Below, one piece after another: positions 26,877-37,070 of a stretch of 64,000 nt of DNA. A program made the translations under genes and the position numbers. The notes below the pieces were generated by a model, which did not search any database, had not been told where the DNA came from, and was given only the letters and a program-made list of their open reading frames with translations. How positions within the stretch are numbered: the stretch's first letter is position 1; every line of letters starts with the position of its first letter. The stretch comes from Hyphomonadaceae bacterium (lineage in GTDB: Bacteria > Pseudomonadota > Alphaproteobacteria > Caulobacterales > Hyphomonadaceae). Location: assembly GCA_947474455.1 (NCBI GenBank), contig CANJIL010000002.1:62001-126000 (forward strand), given 5' to 3'.

Positions 26877-29831
26877 TTACTCTGCCGCCTGAGCTGTCTT
26901 TTTTGGCTTGGCCTTCGCGGGCGCAGCTTTGGGTAGGCCCTTTGATCTGGCTTTCTGTCGCTCCCGCCGCTCCGCCTGCCGCGCGAACGTTTGAACGAGG
27001 AACTTACCCGTCCACGACATCTTGTTCTTAGCGACGTCCTCCGGAGTGCCGATCGCAACGACCTCGCCGCCGCCATCGCCGCCATCCGGGCCCATGTCGA
27101 CGATCCAATCGGCCACCTTGATGACGTCCAGATTGTGCTCGATCACCACGATGGTGTTTCCCGCGTCGACCAGCTCCTGCAGCACTTCCATCAGCGTGCG
27201 CACGTCGTCGAAGTGCAGGCCGGTCGTGGGCTCATCAAGGATGTACATCGTCCGGCCGGTCGCCCGTTTCGACAGCTCCTTGGCCAGCTTCACCCGCTGC
27301 GCCTCGCCGCCCGAAAGCGTCGTCGCCTGCTGGCCCACCTTCACATAGCCAAGGCCCACTCGCGCCAGTGTCTCCATCTTGGAGCGTATGCCCGGCACTG
27401 CGCCAAAGAACACGCGCGCTTCTTCCACGGTCATGTCGAGCACGTCCGCGATCGACTTGCCCTTGTAGAGCACTTCCAGCGTCTCGCGATTGTAGCGCTT
27501 GCCCTTGCAGACATCGCAGGTGACATACACGTCCGGCAGGAAGTGCATCTCGATCTTCACGACGCCGTCGCCCTGGCATGCTTCGCAGCGCCCCCCCTTC
27601 ACGTTGAACGAGAAGCGCCCCGCCTGATAACCGCGCGCCTTCGATTCCGGCAGGCCTGTATACCAGTCCCGGATCGGCCCGAACGCGCCGGTGTACGTCG
27701 CCGGGTTCGAGCGCGGCGTGCGTCCGATTGGCGATTGGTCGATATCGATGATCTTGTCGAGATGCTCGATGCCCTCGATCTTCTGGTGCGCCGCCGGGCT
27801 ATCGCTCGCCCCGTTCAGTCGCCGCGCCAGCGCCTTGTACAGCGTCTCGATGATCAGCGTCGATTTCCCGCCGCCCGACACGCCCGTCACGCACGTGAAT
27901 ATGCCCAGCGGAATCTCCGCCGTCACGTTCTTGAGGTTGTTGCCCGTGGCGCCGATGACCTTGATCATCTTCTTCTTGTCGGCCCAGCGTCGCTTCTGCG
28001 GGATCGCGATCTCTTCCTCGCCGGAGAGATACTTGCCCGTGATGCTCTGCGGGTTCGCCATCAGGTCTTCAGGCTTGCCGAACGCGATCACCTCACCGCC
28101 TAGCACGCCTGCGCGCGGACCCATATCGATGACATGATCTGCCGTCAGGATCGCATCCTCGTCGTGCTCCACGACGATTACGGAGTTGCCGAGATCGCGC
28201 AGCCGCCGCAGCGTCTCCAGCAGTCGCTCATTGTCCCGCTGGTGCAGACCGATCGACGGCTCGTCGAGCACGTACAGCACGCCCGACAATCCCGACCCAA
28301 TCTGCGACGCCAGCCGGATACGCTGGCTCTCGCCGCCCGACAGCGTGCCCGATCCGCGCGACAGCGTCAGATACTCAAGCCCCACATCATTCAGGAACTG
28401 CAGCCGGTCCCGGATCTCCTTGAGTATGCGCACCGCAATCTCGTTCTGCTTCTTGGACAGCTTTTTCGGCAGCGCCTCGAACCAGTCGCGCGCCCTCTTG
28501 ATGGAGAGCTTGGCCGAATCCGAGATCGTGAACTCGTTGATCTTCACGCTCAGCGCTTCCGGCCGCAGCCGCTCGCCATGGCAGATCGGGCAGGGCGCCG
28601 CCGATTGGTAACGCCCGATCTCCTCGCGCATCCACGCAGAGTCCGTCTCGCGGAACCGCCGCTCCAGATTGCCGACCACGCCCTCGAACGGCTTGGTCAC
28701 TTCATACCGGCGCATCCCGTCGTCGAAGACGAAGTCTACTTCCTCTTCGCCGGTGCCGTTGAGGATGATGTCGCGCACCTTCTCCGGCAGCTTCGACCAC
28801 GCCGTATCGACCGAAAACTTGTACTTCTTGGCCAGCGCTTTGATCGTCTGGTCCTGCAGCGGCGAGGCCGACTTGCCCCACGGCGCAATCACCCCATCGC
28901 TGAGGCTCTTGTCCGTCTCCGGGACGACCAGCGCAGGATCGATCTTCAGCTGTTCGCCCAGGCCGTCGCAGGCGGGGCACGCGCCGAACGGATTGTTGAA
29001 CGAAAACAGCCGCGGTTCGATCTCCTGGATCGTGAAGCCCGAAACAGGGCAGGCGAACTTCGCCGAGAAGGTCAGCCGCCTCGGCTCCTCTCCTTCTTTC
29101 ACCTTGTCCGCAAACTCGGCAACCGCGATGCCATCCGCCAGCCCCAGCGCTGTCTCGAAGCTCTCGGCCAGCCGCTGCTCCATCCCGGCCTTGATGACGA
29201 TCCGGTCCACCACAACGTCGATGTCGTGTTTCAGCTTTTTGTCGAGCTTCGGCGGATCCTCGAGCTCATGGTAATGCCCATCCACCTTCACGCGAGCAAA
29301 GCCACGCTTCAGCAGATCGGCAAACTCCTTGCGGTATTCGCCCTTCCGACCGCGCACCATCGGCGCCAGCAGGTGGAAGCGCGTCCCCTCGCCAAGCGCC
29401 ATCGCCTTGTCGACCATCTGCGACACGGTCTGCGCCTCGATCGGCAATCCCGTCGCCGGCGAATACGGCACGCCCACGCGCGCCCATAGCAGGCGCATGT
29501 AGTCATAGACCTCCGTCACCGTACCCACGGTGGAACGCGGATTCCGGCTCGTCGTCTTCTGCTCGATCGAAATCGCTGGCGAGAGCCCGTCGATGCGTTC
29601 CACATCCGGCTTCTGCATCAACTCGAGGAACTGCCGTGCATACGCCGATAGCGATTCCACATAGCGCCGCTGTCCCTCGGCATAGATCGTGTCGAACGCC
29701 AGCGAGGATTTACCCGAGCCGGACAAACCCGTGATCACCACGAGCTCGTTCCGCGGAATATCCACGTCGATGTTCTTCAGATTGTGCTCGCGCGCGCCGC
29801 GCACGCGGATGGCGTTAGGCTCGGATGACAT
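26877..29831 (-). CDS. uvrA: UvrABC excinuclease subunit A
   Basis: DNA-damage recognition ATPase of nucleotide excision repair, 984 aa. Two ABC modules: Walker A GLSGSGKS near residue 32 and GVSGGGKST near 655, with signature motifs [12 protein letters not shown] and [12 protein letters not shown]. Zinc fingers show CPVSGF/CPACDG and [16 protein letters not shown]. The C-terminal tail is lysine/alanine-rich. A GAAC-N7-GAAC LexA-type box lies about 70 bases upstream (29902-29916), so SOS induction is expected. Confidence 0.98.
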   Translation of the reverse strand: MSSEPNAIRVRGAREHNLKNIDVDIPRNELVVITGLSGSGKSSLAFDTIYAEGQRRYVESLSAYARQFLELMQKPDVERIDGLSPAISIEQKTTSRNPRSTVGTVTEVYDYMRLLWARVGVPYSPATGLPIEAQTVSQMVDKAMALGEGTRFHLLAPMVRGRKGEYRKEFADLLKRGFARVKVDGHYHELEDPPKLDKKLKHDIDVVVDRIVIKAGMEQRLAESFETALGLADGIAVAEFADKVKEGEEPRRLTFSAKFACPVSGFTIQEIEPRLFSFNNPFGACPACDGLGEQLKIDPALVVPETDKSLSDGVIAPWGKSASPLQDQTIKALAKKYKFSVDTAWSKLPEKVRDIILNGTGEEEVDFVFDDGMRRYEVTKPFEGVVGNLERRFRETDSAWMREEIGRYQSAAPCPICHGERLRPEALSVKINEFTISDSAKLSIKRARDWFEALPKKLSKKQNEIAVRILKEIRDRLQFLNDVGLEYLTLSRGSGTLSGGESQRIRLASQIGSGLSGVLYVLDEPSIGLHQRDNERLLETLRRLRDLGNSVIVVEHDEDAILTADHVIDMGPRAGVLGGEVIAFGKPEDLMANPQSITGKYLSGEEEIAIPQKRRWADKKKMIKVIGATGNNLKNVTAEIPLGIFTCVTGVSGGGKSTLIIETLYKALARRLNGASDSPAAHQKIEGIEHLDKIIDIDQSPIGRTPRSNPATYTGAFGPIRDWYTGLPESKARGYQAGRFSFNVKGGRCEACQGDGVVKIEMHFLPDVYVTCDVCKGKRYNRETLEVLYKGKSIADVLDMTVEEARVFFGAVPGIRSKMETLARVGLGYVKVGQQATTLSGGEAQRVKLAKELSKRATGRTMYILDEPTTGLHFDDVRTLMEVLQELVDAGNTIVVIEHNLDVIKVADWIVDMGPDGGDGGGEVVAIGTPEDVAKNKMSWTGKFLVQTFARQAERRERQKARSKGLPKAAPAKAKPKKTAQAAE

Positions 29832-29901
29832 GGACTAACCCGGGGAGCTTGGTTCGAGGTTTCTTGCCAACGCACGTGTGCTGAGTCGACAGCCTAGCCA
29901 A

Positions 29902-29916
29902 GAACATAACCTGAAC
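29902..29916 (-). promoter_or_regulatory. LexA (SOS) box upstream of uvrA
   Basis: GAAC-ATAACCT-GAAC, the reverse complement of the alphaproteobacterial LexA consensus GTTC-N7-GTTC, 71 bases upstream of the uvrA start. A second such box lies upstream of ssb. Confidence 0.75.
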
Positions 29917-30003
29917 AATGTCGCGTGTCGCCCCGCTCAACCGCAGTTTCACCCGCCGGGCGAATATGGCCCACGAGCCCGGTAGCGCAACCGCGTCACT
30001 GAG

Positions 30004-30777
30004 TCATTGCTGCCGAGGTGCTGGCAACAGTATCGCCCGGCGCTTCGCCACCCAGGTCCCCGCGATCAGCACCAGCAGTGCGCCAAGCGCCGCCAACAAG
30101 GAAATCGTCGGCTTGTTCAGCCGTTCCGCTGCTGAAACGGCGACCAGCCCCCACCCCACCGGCAGGGGGTAGATCCAGTTCTTCGAAGCCAGCGTCAGTG
30201 CTCCCGCCACCAGAACCACCAGAACAATCCCGCCAGCCGCCCAGGCCGGCGCCGAGAGAGTTGTAATGACACCCAACCCGGTCAGCACAGTCAGTGCATT
30301 GAGCGCCGACGCCACCGTCAACCATCCCGCCAGCGCGGAAATCGGCGCCGCCACGAGCCAGAACTCGATCCTGTGTTGCACCGGATACCGGCTAAACAGC
30401 GGCACATAGAGCGCGGCGGCCGACGCCACGATGATCGCCACAGTCTCCCATTTCGCATCGGAACTCTGTGCAATCAGCCAAAGCCCGCACCCCAGCATCG
30501 CCACAACGGACGGCCAGCCCAGCATCCTCAGTCCCGGCATCTCCTGGGTCGAGGGCAGGGCCTGATACACCGCGTAAGCCAGCAGCCCAGCGTAGATCAG
30601 CGTCCAAACCGAGAAGGCGTATCCCGCCGCCCGAAGCGTACTCTCGCCTTCGCGTATGAACTCAGAGTCAGCGACCGCGAGGGTTCCTGTGAGGGCCTGC
30701 GCGATGGGCGTGCCAGCGGCAAACAGCGCCGCCGCCACGATTGCCACGGTCCGCAACACCGGCTTTTGATGTGTCAT
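30004..30777 (-). CDS. TspO-like tryptophan-rich sensory membrane protein
   Basis: 257 aa with about eight hydrophobic segments. The stretch AGYAFSVWTLIYAGLLAYAV followed by YQALP is characteristic of the longer 'tryptophan-rich sensory protein' family, distantly related to TspO/MBR but with more helices. It starts at ATG 30777 (MTHQKPVLRTVAIVAAALF). Ligand or role unknown; TspO relatives bind porphyrins or sterols. It sits between uvrA (same strand, with the LexA box between) and the divergent SET-domain gene. Confidence 0.7.
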   Translation of the reverse strand: MTHQKPVLRTVAIVAAALFAAGTPIAQALTGTLAVADSEFIREGESTLRAAGYAFSVWTLIYAGLLAYAVYQALPSTQEMPGLRMLGWPSVVAMLGCGLWLIAQSSDAKWETVAIIVASAAALYVPLFSRYPVQHRIEFWLVAAPISALAGWLTVASALNALTVLTGLGVITTLSAPAWAAGGIVLVVLVAGALTLASKNWIYPLPVGWGLVAVSAAERLNKPTISLLAALGALLVLIAGTWVAKRRAILLPAPRQQ

Positions 30778-30925
30778 GGGATAAGGCTCCGCGCCCGCCG
30801 CGGGCGCCTCATGGTCAACAAAACGAAGCGACAGGCCTTTCGTTCCAAAGGCGCCGTGCGCGCGGGGCGATTTCCTGCGCCAATTCGCGATTGAATGAAG
30901 CCGAATCCCGAACTACTTCCCGCCC

Positions 30926-31414
30926 ATGCTCCCCAAGACGTCGCCCTCCCAGGCCTTCCGCATTGGCCGTTCCAAGACAGGTCTGGGCATGTTCGCCACC
31001 GAGCGCATCCCGAAGAATACCCGCATCTTCGAATACACCGGCCGCATCATCACCAACGAGGCAGCGGACAGGATGCCGAGCAAGCCACGCTATCTCTACG
31101 ACCTCAACAAGAAGTTCACCCTGGACGGCTCGCCGCGCAGCAATCTGGGCCGCTATGCCAACCATTCCTGCCGCCCCAACGCCGTCGATTATACCTACCG
31201 GGGCCGGGTCTACGTGAAGTCCCTCCGGGTCATCGAGCCGGGCGAGGAAATCACCTACGACTACGGGAAAATCTACTTCGCCGCGTTCATTGGCAAGGAA
31301 AACTGCCTCTGCGTGAAGTGCGTCGCCCGCCGGGAAAAGGCCGATCGCGAAAAACAAGGCGTTAGGCAAGCCGCCGCAATCATTCGGCCCGAGAAGACGC
31401 GCAAGGGTAAATAG
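30926..31414 (+). CDS. SET-domain protein-lysine methyltransferase
   Basis: 162 aa, essentially a single SET domain. Motifs in order: SKTGLGMFATE (SAM GxG), RYANHSCRPNA (NHSCxPN, the pseudoknot core), GEEITYDYG, and a post-SET cysteine cluster CLCVKC that should bind zinc with the NHSC cysteine. The C-terminus is basic. Bacterial members are thought to methylate DNA-binding or ribosomal proteins; the substrate here is unknown. ATG 30926 has no clear ribosome site. No pre-SET region is present. Confidence 0.85.
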   Translation: MLPKTSPSQAFRIGRSKTGLGMFATERIPKNTRIFEYTGRIITNEAADRMPSKPRYLYDLNKKFTLDGSPRSNLGRYANHSCRPNAVDYTYRGRVYVKSLRVIEPGEEITYDYGKIYFAAFIGKENCLCVKCVARREKADREKQGVRQAAAIIRPEKTRKGK

Positions 31415-32067
31415 CCCCGAACAGGACTGGATTTGCGGGCTTCTGGAAAGATGCGTTCGTTCTGGGCCAAATCTGGTGTCGCAAGCAATAAACCGCGCCA
31501 TGCCGTAACAGATCTGGGCCGTGGCTCGGGCATGGCCGCGCACCATGGCGCTGGCCGCGGTCGCCGTGCCGCTCCGGGCGATGCTGGCCATGAATGCGCT
31601 CATCTATTTCTTGGATGGCGAAAGCTCGCTCATGCCGTTGCCGCGCTGGGTTCGCTCGGACACCACGGACGGCCGTGACTCATGAGGCGTGATGCATATT
31701 GCGCGTGAGTGGCTGCTTGCGCGGAAGCGGCTGCGCACCCATGCCCGCGACCAGGCTGCCGATCGCCGCGCCCGCAAGGGCCGCCCACTACCGAGCCCTG
31801 GCTTGCCGCCTTCCTGTTCCACGAGTTCGACTGAGCTCGACGGAGGATTGGCCGTCCCGACGGAAAAGCATAGCCCGCAACGGCAAGCGCGCCAGCGACA
31901 CCTGCACAATAAAGGCAATGTCAGCCAGAGCCTTCGCTAGTTCTTCTCTGAGAAAGGAGCGGCCTTGGCGCAGGTTGCTTCCATTGCCTTGGCGTCAATC
32001 AGAATAGGCGAGACGGCGCCGAAGCTATCCGCTCCGGCGCCGTCAATGATGGACTCGCTTGATACGC
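31415..32067. other. 653-base region without a confident gene
   Basis: All frames are short. The most protein-like piece is 31545-31685 on the plus strand (NALIYFLDGESSLMPLPRWV), which looks like the end of a small membrane protein; its frame is closed by TAA at 31506-31508 upstream. It may be a remnant. A strong hairpin at 32012-32044 closes the region next to the beta-propeller gene. Confidence 0.45.
32012..32044 (-). terminator. Hairpin downstream of the beta-propeller gene
   Basis: GACGGCGCCG pairs perfectly with CGGCGCCGTC (10 bp) 24 bases after the stop of the minus-strand gene at 32068. No good T-tract follows, so it may be a processing or pausing hairpin rather than a full intrinsic terminator. 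Confidence 0.4.
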
Positions 32068-33060
32068 CTACTGAACTTTCACGAAGCCCAGAGCATTCTG
32101 CTGGTTCATCGGAATGACGAGCTGCTTGGCGTCGGAATCATAGCAGGCCGACGCAGCGTTCGGGATGCCCGTCGCCACCAGCTCCGCTGGCTTGCCAGGA
32201 GCGATCTTGGCAACACCGCCAAGCATGACGCTGTTCACGATCTTCGTTCCGTTGGCCAGCACGACCACGCCGTCATTGCCCGACTGTGCCGACTGCTCCG
32301 TCTTCACCAGCTTGCCCGCCGGCGAATACGTGAGGATGGCCGTGTCGCCCAAGTTCACGATCACGATGTTTCCGTCATTGTCGATCGCCACGCCGTTCGG
32401 CCGCGACAGCGGCGCGCCTTCGAGGAACACCGACGGCTTGCCATCCGCAGTCACTTTGTAGATCCGCTGCGGCGTCGCCCCATCAGGGGTGCCTGTCTGC
32501 GAGGCATAGATCGTGCCGTCCTTGGCGACGGCAAGGCCGTTGAACCACGCCGACTCGGGGACGACAAACTGGCCCGACGGCGCACCCGTCGCCATGTCGA
32601 ACACGCGCACCACCGACACGCGTTTGGCGCCATCCGCCGTGTCGCCATCGCTGTCGGCGACATAGAGCTTGCCGTTCTGAATGGCGCTGCCGAACGGCTG
32701 GTTTAGCGTCAGCCCGTTGCGGTTGACGCCGATCCAGCGCGAGGTATGCACCGACCCATCCGGGTTATGCAGCGACACCCATCCGTCGTTCGGAACTTCC
32801 TTCTGTCCCGCGCCGCGGTTGATGGTGACGATTAGCTTGCGCTGCGGGTCGTAGACGCAACTTTCCGCGCTCACCACGGAGCCGAAAACTTTCACGTTGG
32901 ACGACATCGGCGTCACCTTGCCATCCGCCGCCGTCACGCCCAGCGGCGTTCCAGCCGCAAACGGCTGGGGCGCCGCCGCAGGCGTCGTCGTCTGTTGCGC
33001 CAGCGCTGGCGCTGCGCCGAACAGCACGGCTGCCACGGCCGTCGCGATCAATGTCTTCAT
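32068..33060 (-). CDS. Exported SMP-30/NHL-type beta-propeller protein
   Basis: 330 aa from ATG 33060, preceded by GGGAGAG. Sec signal peptide (MKTLIATAVAAVLFGAAPAL, cleavage near ALA-Q), then repeated propeller strands with the pattern DGTIYAS, NGKLYVADSDGD, RPNGVAIDNDGNIVIVN and FNGLAVAKDG. This matches the SMP-30/gluconolactonase/strictosidine-synthase-like superfamily. A periplasmic lactonase or sugar-binding role is possible, but the metal-binding Glu/Asn/Asp set was not verified. It is a single-gene unit. Confidence 0.75.
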   Translation of the reverse strand: MKTLIATAVAAVLFGAAPALAQQTTTPAAAPQPFAAGTPLGVTAADGKVTPMSSNVKVFGSVVSAESCVYDPQRKLIVTINRGAGQKEVPNDGWVSLHNPDGSVHTSRWIGVNRNGLTLNQPFGSAIQNGKLYVADSDGDTADGAKRVSVVRVFDMATGAPSGQFVVPESAWFNGLAVAKDGTIYASQTGTPDGATPQRIYKVTADGKPSVFLEGAPLSRPNGVAIDNDGNIVIVNLGDTAILTYSPAGKLVKTEQSAQSGNDGVVVLANGTKIVNSVMLGGVAKIAPGKPAELVATGIPNAASACYDSDAKQLVIPMNQQNALGFVKVQ

Positions 33061-33655
33061 ATGGTTCTCTCCCTGCTGCGCCGCCGTCCATCCGGAACGG
33101 GCGCAGTTCACTACCGTTGTATTCTATGTCGTATAACGCAACACCGGCCTCGCCGCCGATCACACATCTGCACTCTGCCAGATCATCTGCGACGACCCGA
33201 CCGGTTGATGGACCTTGCACATCGCCAGGCGCAGCAACAGCACGTGTCTCACATCCTGCGCAAGGGATTGAAACACGATGGCGTGCGCCATGTCGGCCGG
33301 GTTGGGCAGGAAGATCTACGGTTCCCGCCCACCTCCGATTGGGCGCTGGGCGGATGCGATCCCAGGGCTGAGTCCGCACCTCCAAAGGGAACGGATGGCA
33401 GGGCGGGAGTCGGTGTTGTGCGTTTTGTAGCTTGCGTCGGCGTCGGTCCTATGAAAGAACAAAAAAGGAACGTTTACAATCCTGCGTGCGTCACCAGCTT
33501 TTGGAAGCCTTGTTGAGTCCACAGGTTGGTGATGCGAACGCCGGTTTAGCATGTCGCGTGGAGTGGCGGGCGGCCCTAGGGTGCCCGTCCTGTGTCAGGA
33601 ACCGGAGCGGCTCGAAGAAAGCGAGCCGGGGCCGGAGTGCAAAACGGAGACGACA
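33061..33655. other. 595-base intergenic region upstream of ssb
   Basis: No convincing gene on either strand. It carries the LexA-type box at 33457-33471 and the 185-base leader of ssb. The remainder has only short, compositionally poor frames. Confidence 0.5.
33457..33471 (+). promoter_or_regulatory. LexA (SOS) box upstream of ssb
   Basis: GAAC-AAAAAAG-GAAC, an exact match to the inverted GTTC-N7-GTTC consensus, 185 bases before the ssb start. It shares this form with the uvrA box at 29902-29916. Confidence 0.7.
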
Positions 33656-34153
33656 ATGGCCGGTTCGGTCAACAAGGTGATCCTCGTAGGCAATCTCGGA
33701 CGGGATCCAGAAATCAAGCAGCTGCCCTCGGGCTCATCCCTCGCCAACCTCTCGATCGCGACGTCTGAAACATGGCGCGACAAGGCGTCGGGCGAGCGCA
33801 AGGAAAAGACCGAGTGGCATCGCGTCGTCGTCTTCAACGAAGGCCTCGTGCGGATCGTCGAGCAATACCTGAAGAAGGGCTCCAAGGTTTACATCGAAGG
33901 CGCGCTCGAAACCCGCAAATGGCAGGACAAGGATGGCAACGACAAATACTCCACCGAAGTTGTCCTGCGTAATTTCAACGCCTCGCTGACAATGCTCGAC
34001 GGCAAGAGCGAAGGCGGCGGCGCCAGCTCTGGCGGCGGCTGGGACCAGGACCGCGCTCCTGCCCGCAACGCTGGCCCGAAAGGCAAGGGCGGCAAGGGCG
34101 CCCAGGAAGACTTCTCCCGCGGCCCCGAATTCGACGACGAAATCCCGTTCTAG
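33656..34153 (+). CDS. ssb: Single-stranded DNA-binding protein
   Basis: 165 aa. N-terminal OB fold ([17 protein letters not shown]..., [21 protein letters not shown]) to about residue 110, then a flexible Gly/Ser/Lys linker and the acidic tip DDEIPF that recruits repair and replication partners. Start ATG 33656 with CGGAGACG upstream. Strong terminator directly after the gene. SOS control through the upstream LexA-type box is likely; ssb and uvrA are normally co-regulated neighbours but are 3.8 kb apart here. Confidence 0.97.
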   Translation: MAGSVNKVILVGNLGRDPEIKQLPSGSSLANLSIATSETWRDKASGERKEKTEWHRVVVFNEGLVRIVEQYLKKGSKVYIEGALETRKWQDKDGNDKYSTEVVLRNFNASLTMLDGKSEGGGASSGGGWDQDRAPARNAGPKGKGGKGAQEDFSRGPEFDDEIPF

Positions 34154-34173
34154 AATTCACGCCCCAAAACAAC

Positions 34174-34204
34174 AAAGGCCCGCTCTCTCGAGCGGGCCTT
34201 TTCT
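34174..34204 (+). terminator. Rho-independent terminator of ssb
   Basis: AAAGGCCCGCT and AGCGGGCCTTTT form an 11-bp stem with a 6-nt loop followed by T's, 20 bases after the ssb stop. Confidence 0.85.
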
Positions 34205-34225
34205 ATTTCCACTCCGCGCGCTCGA

Positions 34226-35029
34226 CTACTGCGCCGGCTTCCCATCCAGCGGCTTTTGGAACACCGCGATATAGTGAGCCGTGCGGCCCCTGATGCCGGG
34301 CCAGATGACGTTGAATCTCTGATCGTCCGCCGCGCTTTCGAAAAGGATCAGCTCGGTCATGTCGAAGCCCGCCGCCGTGAAATCCTTGGCGGTGTTCTGA
34401 TGGCTGATGCGGTGAAGAAAAACCTGCTGCCGCACCGGCTTTGCCGGATCAATGTCATGGTCCTCGACCAGAACATGGCCGCCCGGCTTGAGCATCTTGA
34501 AGAGGCGCTGGCCGACCAGGTCGGCGTCGCCGCCCTCGAGGAGGATCTCATGGTAGATCCGGCCTAGCACGATCACGTCATAGCTCTCGGCCGGCGCGTC
34601 AATCGCGTTCCATGATCTAATCAACCAGCCGACATTGGGTCGTTTGATCCATCTCCGCTGAACCTCTTCCGCCAACCGCGGCGCCTGAGCGATCCAGCTC
34701 GGCGTGTTGTGGATGTCGACATGGCCCTCGGGGCCGACGAGCGTTGCAAACAGCAGGGCCAGGTAGGCGTTGCTGGAGCCTATATCGAGGACCCGGTCCC
34801 CGGCCTTGGCTTTTGACGCCTTGAGGATGATCCCTACGTCGCGCCTTTGATCCTTCAGCAGGGATTCGGTGGAACGCCTGAGGTCGCCGATCGCAACACG
34901 AACCGCGCGGTCGTTCAGCGCTTCCCTGCGAAGCGCGGCAATGTCCGTCTTGGGCGTGGGCATGGTCTGCGCCGCGGCGGCTGGCGCCAGGGCGAGCAGG
35001 GCAGAGAGTAAGAGCACGCGCATCTTCAT
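34226..35029 (-). CDS. Exported class I methyltransferase-like protein
   Basis: 267 aa from ATG 35029. A signal peptide (MRVLLLSALLALAPAAAAQ) is followed by a Rossmann methyltransferase domain. Motif I is DRVLDIGSSNAYLALLFATL, with an acidic residue in HVDIHN, and motif IV-like YDVIVLGRIYHEI. It resembles the predicted periplasmic methyltransferases grouped as COG4798. SAM is not known to be abundant in the periplasm, so the real function (binding, catalysis or none) is unclear. Convergent with ssb; the two meet around the ssb terminator. Confidence 0.75.
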   Translation of the reverse strand: MKMRVLLLSALLALAPAAAAQTMPTPKTDIAALRREALNDRAVRVAIGDLRRSTESLLKDQRRDVGIILKASKAKAGDRVLDIGSSNAYLALLFATLVGPEGHVDIHNTPSWIAQAPRLAEEVQRRWIKRPNVGWLIRSWNAIDAPAESYDVIVLGRIYHEILLEGGDADLVGQRLFKMLKPGGHVLVEDHDIDPAKPVRQQVFLHRISHQNTAKDFTAAGFDMTELILFESAADDQRFNVIWPGIRGRTAHYIAVFQKPLDGKPAQ

Positions 35030-35413
35030 TTTCACCGTCAATTTGCAGGAGGCCAGTCCGGGAAACCCCATCCTTGCTCCGCAAACCGTTACGCTGGCTG
35101 CCAACGCACTTTGCGTCAAGCATTCTGGCTCGCCGAAATGGAAGGCCGCAAGGCAGGGGGTATGTCGCGGGGGTCGGACCGGCTCTCGCATCGCGTTCGG
35201 GGAAGGTCGATTGGCTCTCATGGCCAGCAGCCAGCGGAGCTGGCGCCCGTCGAACGTCGAGGGCGGCTCACCGCCGCCCCCATTTATTCCCTCTGCATCA
35301 AAAAACCCACCCGCCTTGCCCCAAATCTGCGCAGCCGCACCCGTATGCATCGCGCCTAAGCGAAAAGGCCGCCCTTGCGGACGGCCTTTCCAAAACCTGT
35401 CTTATCAGCGCGT
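35030..35413. other. 384-base region between methyltransferase and bactofilin genes
   Basis: No supported gene. Holds the promoter side of the exported methyltransferase and, at 35362-35390, the bactofilin terminator. Confidence 0.5.
35362..35390 (-). terminator. Terminator of the M23-bactofilin operon
   Basis: On the minus strand AAAGGCCG pairs with CGGCCTTTT around TCCGCAAGGG-type loop sequence, 24 bases after the bactofilin stop. Confidence 0.75.
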
Positions 35414-35857
35414 TCAGCCGGCGGTCGCTGGCGGGTCGGCCATCGGGTCCTGGGCGTGCTTCACAGCGCCTTCGAAAATGGCATTCGGCTCGATCGCCAG
35501 CGAGGCGTGGAAGATGTCGCCGCGAACCTTCGCGCCGGTGCAGAGCTGCACCTTGCGGCCGCGGATGCGGCCCTCGACCGTGCCGCGGATGACCACCGAC
35601 TCGGCGACCACTTCGCCTTTCACGGCGCCCGTCTCGCCCACGGTCAGGGCCGAGGCGCGGACGTCGCCCTCGATCTGGCCGTTGATGTCGATTTCGCCCA
35701 TCGAAACGATGGTGCCGGTCATCTTGACGTCAGCCGAGATGATGGAAGGACCTGAACGGGCAACCGCTGGCGCGCGCTTGGGCGGCTCGTTGACGATTGG
35801 CTTCGGCGTCGGCTGCACCAGCGGCGGCGCCTCAGGAGTTTTGCCCTTAGTGAACAT
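35414..35857 (-). CDS. bacA: Bactofilin
   Basis: Polymer-forming cytoskeletal protein of 147 aa. A proline-rich N-terminal tail (PEAPPLVQPTPKPIVNEPPK) precedes the right-handed beta-helix repeats (IISADVKMTGTIVSMGEIDI, INGQIEGDVRA, GAVKGEVVAESVVIRGTVEG). Its start overlaps the end of the M23 peptidase gene by 11 bases (ATGTTCACTAA), so the two are translationally coupled. Bactofilin/M23 pairs localise peptidoglycan remodelling for stalk, bud or cell-shape formation in Caulobacterales. The gene symbol follows that usage. Confidence 0.93.
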   Translation of the reverse strand: MFTKGKTPEAPPLVQPTPKPIVNEPPKRAPAVARSGPSIISADVKMTGTIVSMGEIDINGQIEGDVRASALTVGETGAVKGEVVAESVVIRGTVEGRIRGRKVQLCTGAKVRGDIFHASLAIEPNAIFEGAVKHAQDPMADPPATAG

Positions 35858-37070
35858 GCTTGCCGGCCCTCAAGAATTTGATCGGATCATATGACTTGCC
35901 GCGGAAGTATATCTCGTAATGCAGGTGAGGTCCCGTGCTTCTTCCAGTGGACCCCATAGTCCCAACTTTTTGGCCAATCGCCACGTCGGCGCCGGCCTTA
36001 ACCGTAATCGAGTTCAGGTGGCCGTAGCGCGTGCGGAAGCCGCCGCCATGGTCGACCTCGACCACGCGGCCATATCCGCCCTTCACACCAGCGTAAGTCA
36101 CCTTGCCCGGCGCCGTCGCAATGATCGGCGCGCCATAATAGGCTGCAAGATCGGCACCCTCATGGAAAGCCGTTTTGCGGTTAAACGGGTCCGTCCGGTA
36201 CCCGAATGCAGAGGTTTCGCGGAAATCCACATCGACCGGCGAGCCCAGGGGCAGTGCGTGGATCGCGTTCTCGTACTGTTGGGCCTCCTGCAGGCGGGCT
36301 TCGACTTCGTAGATCCGGCGCTTGAACGGGTCAGCCTCATGAGCCGCTGCCGCAGCAGCGGACGTCGTCAGGTTCACTTCGACCAGCGGGCCGCCAATGC
36401 CGGGCTGCTCAAGCACGCGGGCCGCCGAAACGCCCGTCAGGCGAATGATGCCCCGCGCACTCTCCGACCGACGCACGGCTTCGTCCTCGAACACGTCGAG
36501 GAATACGGCTTGTTCGGTGATCAGTTCGTCGGTGCGGGCGCGAAAGGTCGAGCCGCCGTTCGCGGCGCTCGCCTCCGCTTCCGGACGGCTCTGACGAGGG
36601 TCACCCTCCTCGATCGTCGAGTCGATCAGCAGCGACGCGCTCTGTCCGTTGAGCGCGATGGCCGAAGCCGTGTCCTGACCCTGCAGGCTGGAGAGCAGGC
36701 GCTTGAGCGTCTTGTGACGATCCTCGGCCTCGTTGATCGCCTGGTTGAAATCGGTCGTCCGGGTTTCCAGGAGAGTGAGGGCAGTCTGCTCGGCCGCCTT
36801 GGCCTGGCGCAGCTCGCGCTCGAGGCGGGCAGTCTTCCGGTCCGACGATCCGCCCTGGATATCGACGCCCGGTCCGCGCAGCAGCACAGCAACCGTCGCG
36901 AACAGGCACCAGCCGACAATGAGAGTCGCCGCGCCAGCCATCATCGCCTGACGCCACGGCGAGATGGAAACATACCGCACCGAGCCGCCGGAGCGATGGT
37001 AGATCTGTCGTTCGGGGAAGGCCTTCTCGAAGAACGCTTTCGTCTTCGATTTCAGGTGCTTGACCGCCAT
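35847..37070 (-). CDS. Membrane-anchored M23 endopeptidase (LmdC-like)
   Basis: 407 aa. Cytoplasmic basic N-terminus, one membrane segment at about 41-65 (MMAGAATLIVGWCLFATVAV), a coiled-coil stretch (RLERELRQAKAAEQTALTLL and beyond), then the C-terminal M23 domain. Zinc motifs are FHEGADLAA (HxxxD) and LHYEI with GPHLHYE (HxH). The DD-endopeptidase should cut peptidoglycan crosslinks in the periplasm. It is the first gene of a two-gene operon with bactofilin, whose polymer probably positions it. Confidence 0.92.
   Translation of the reverse strand: MAVKHLKSKTKAFFEKAFPERQIYHRSGGSVRYVSISPWRQAMMAGAATLIVGWCLFATVAVLLRGPGVDIQGGSSDRKTARLERELRQAKAAEQTALTLLETRTTDFNQAINEAEDRHKTLKRLLSSLQGQDTASAIALNGQSASLLIDSTIEEGDPRQSRPEAEASAANGGSTFRARTDELITEQAVFLDVFEDEAVRRSESARGIIRLTGVSAARVLEQPGIGGPLVEVNLTTSAAAAAAHEADPFKRRIYEVEARLQEAQQYENAIHALPLGSPVDVDFRETSAFGYRTDPFNRKTAFHEGADLAAYYGAPIIATAPGKVTYAGVKGGYGRVVEVDHGGGFRTRYGHLNSITVKAGADVAIGQKVGTMGSTGRSTGPHLHYEIYFRGKSYDPIKFLRAGKHVH

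Noticed and set aside
28134-29489. 451-codon plus-strand frame inside uvrA
   Set aside because: Antisense of a complete uvrA; arginine/leucine-rich composition typical of a GC-rich shadow.
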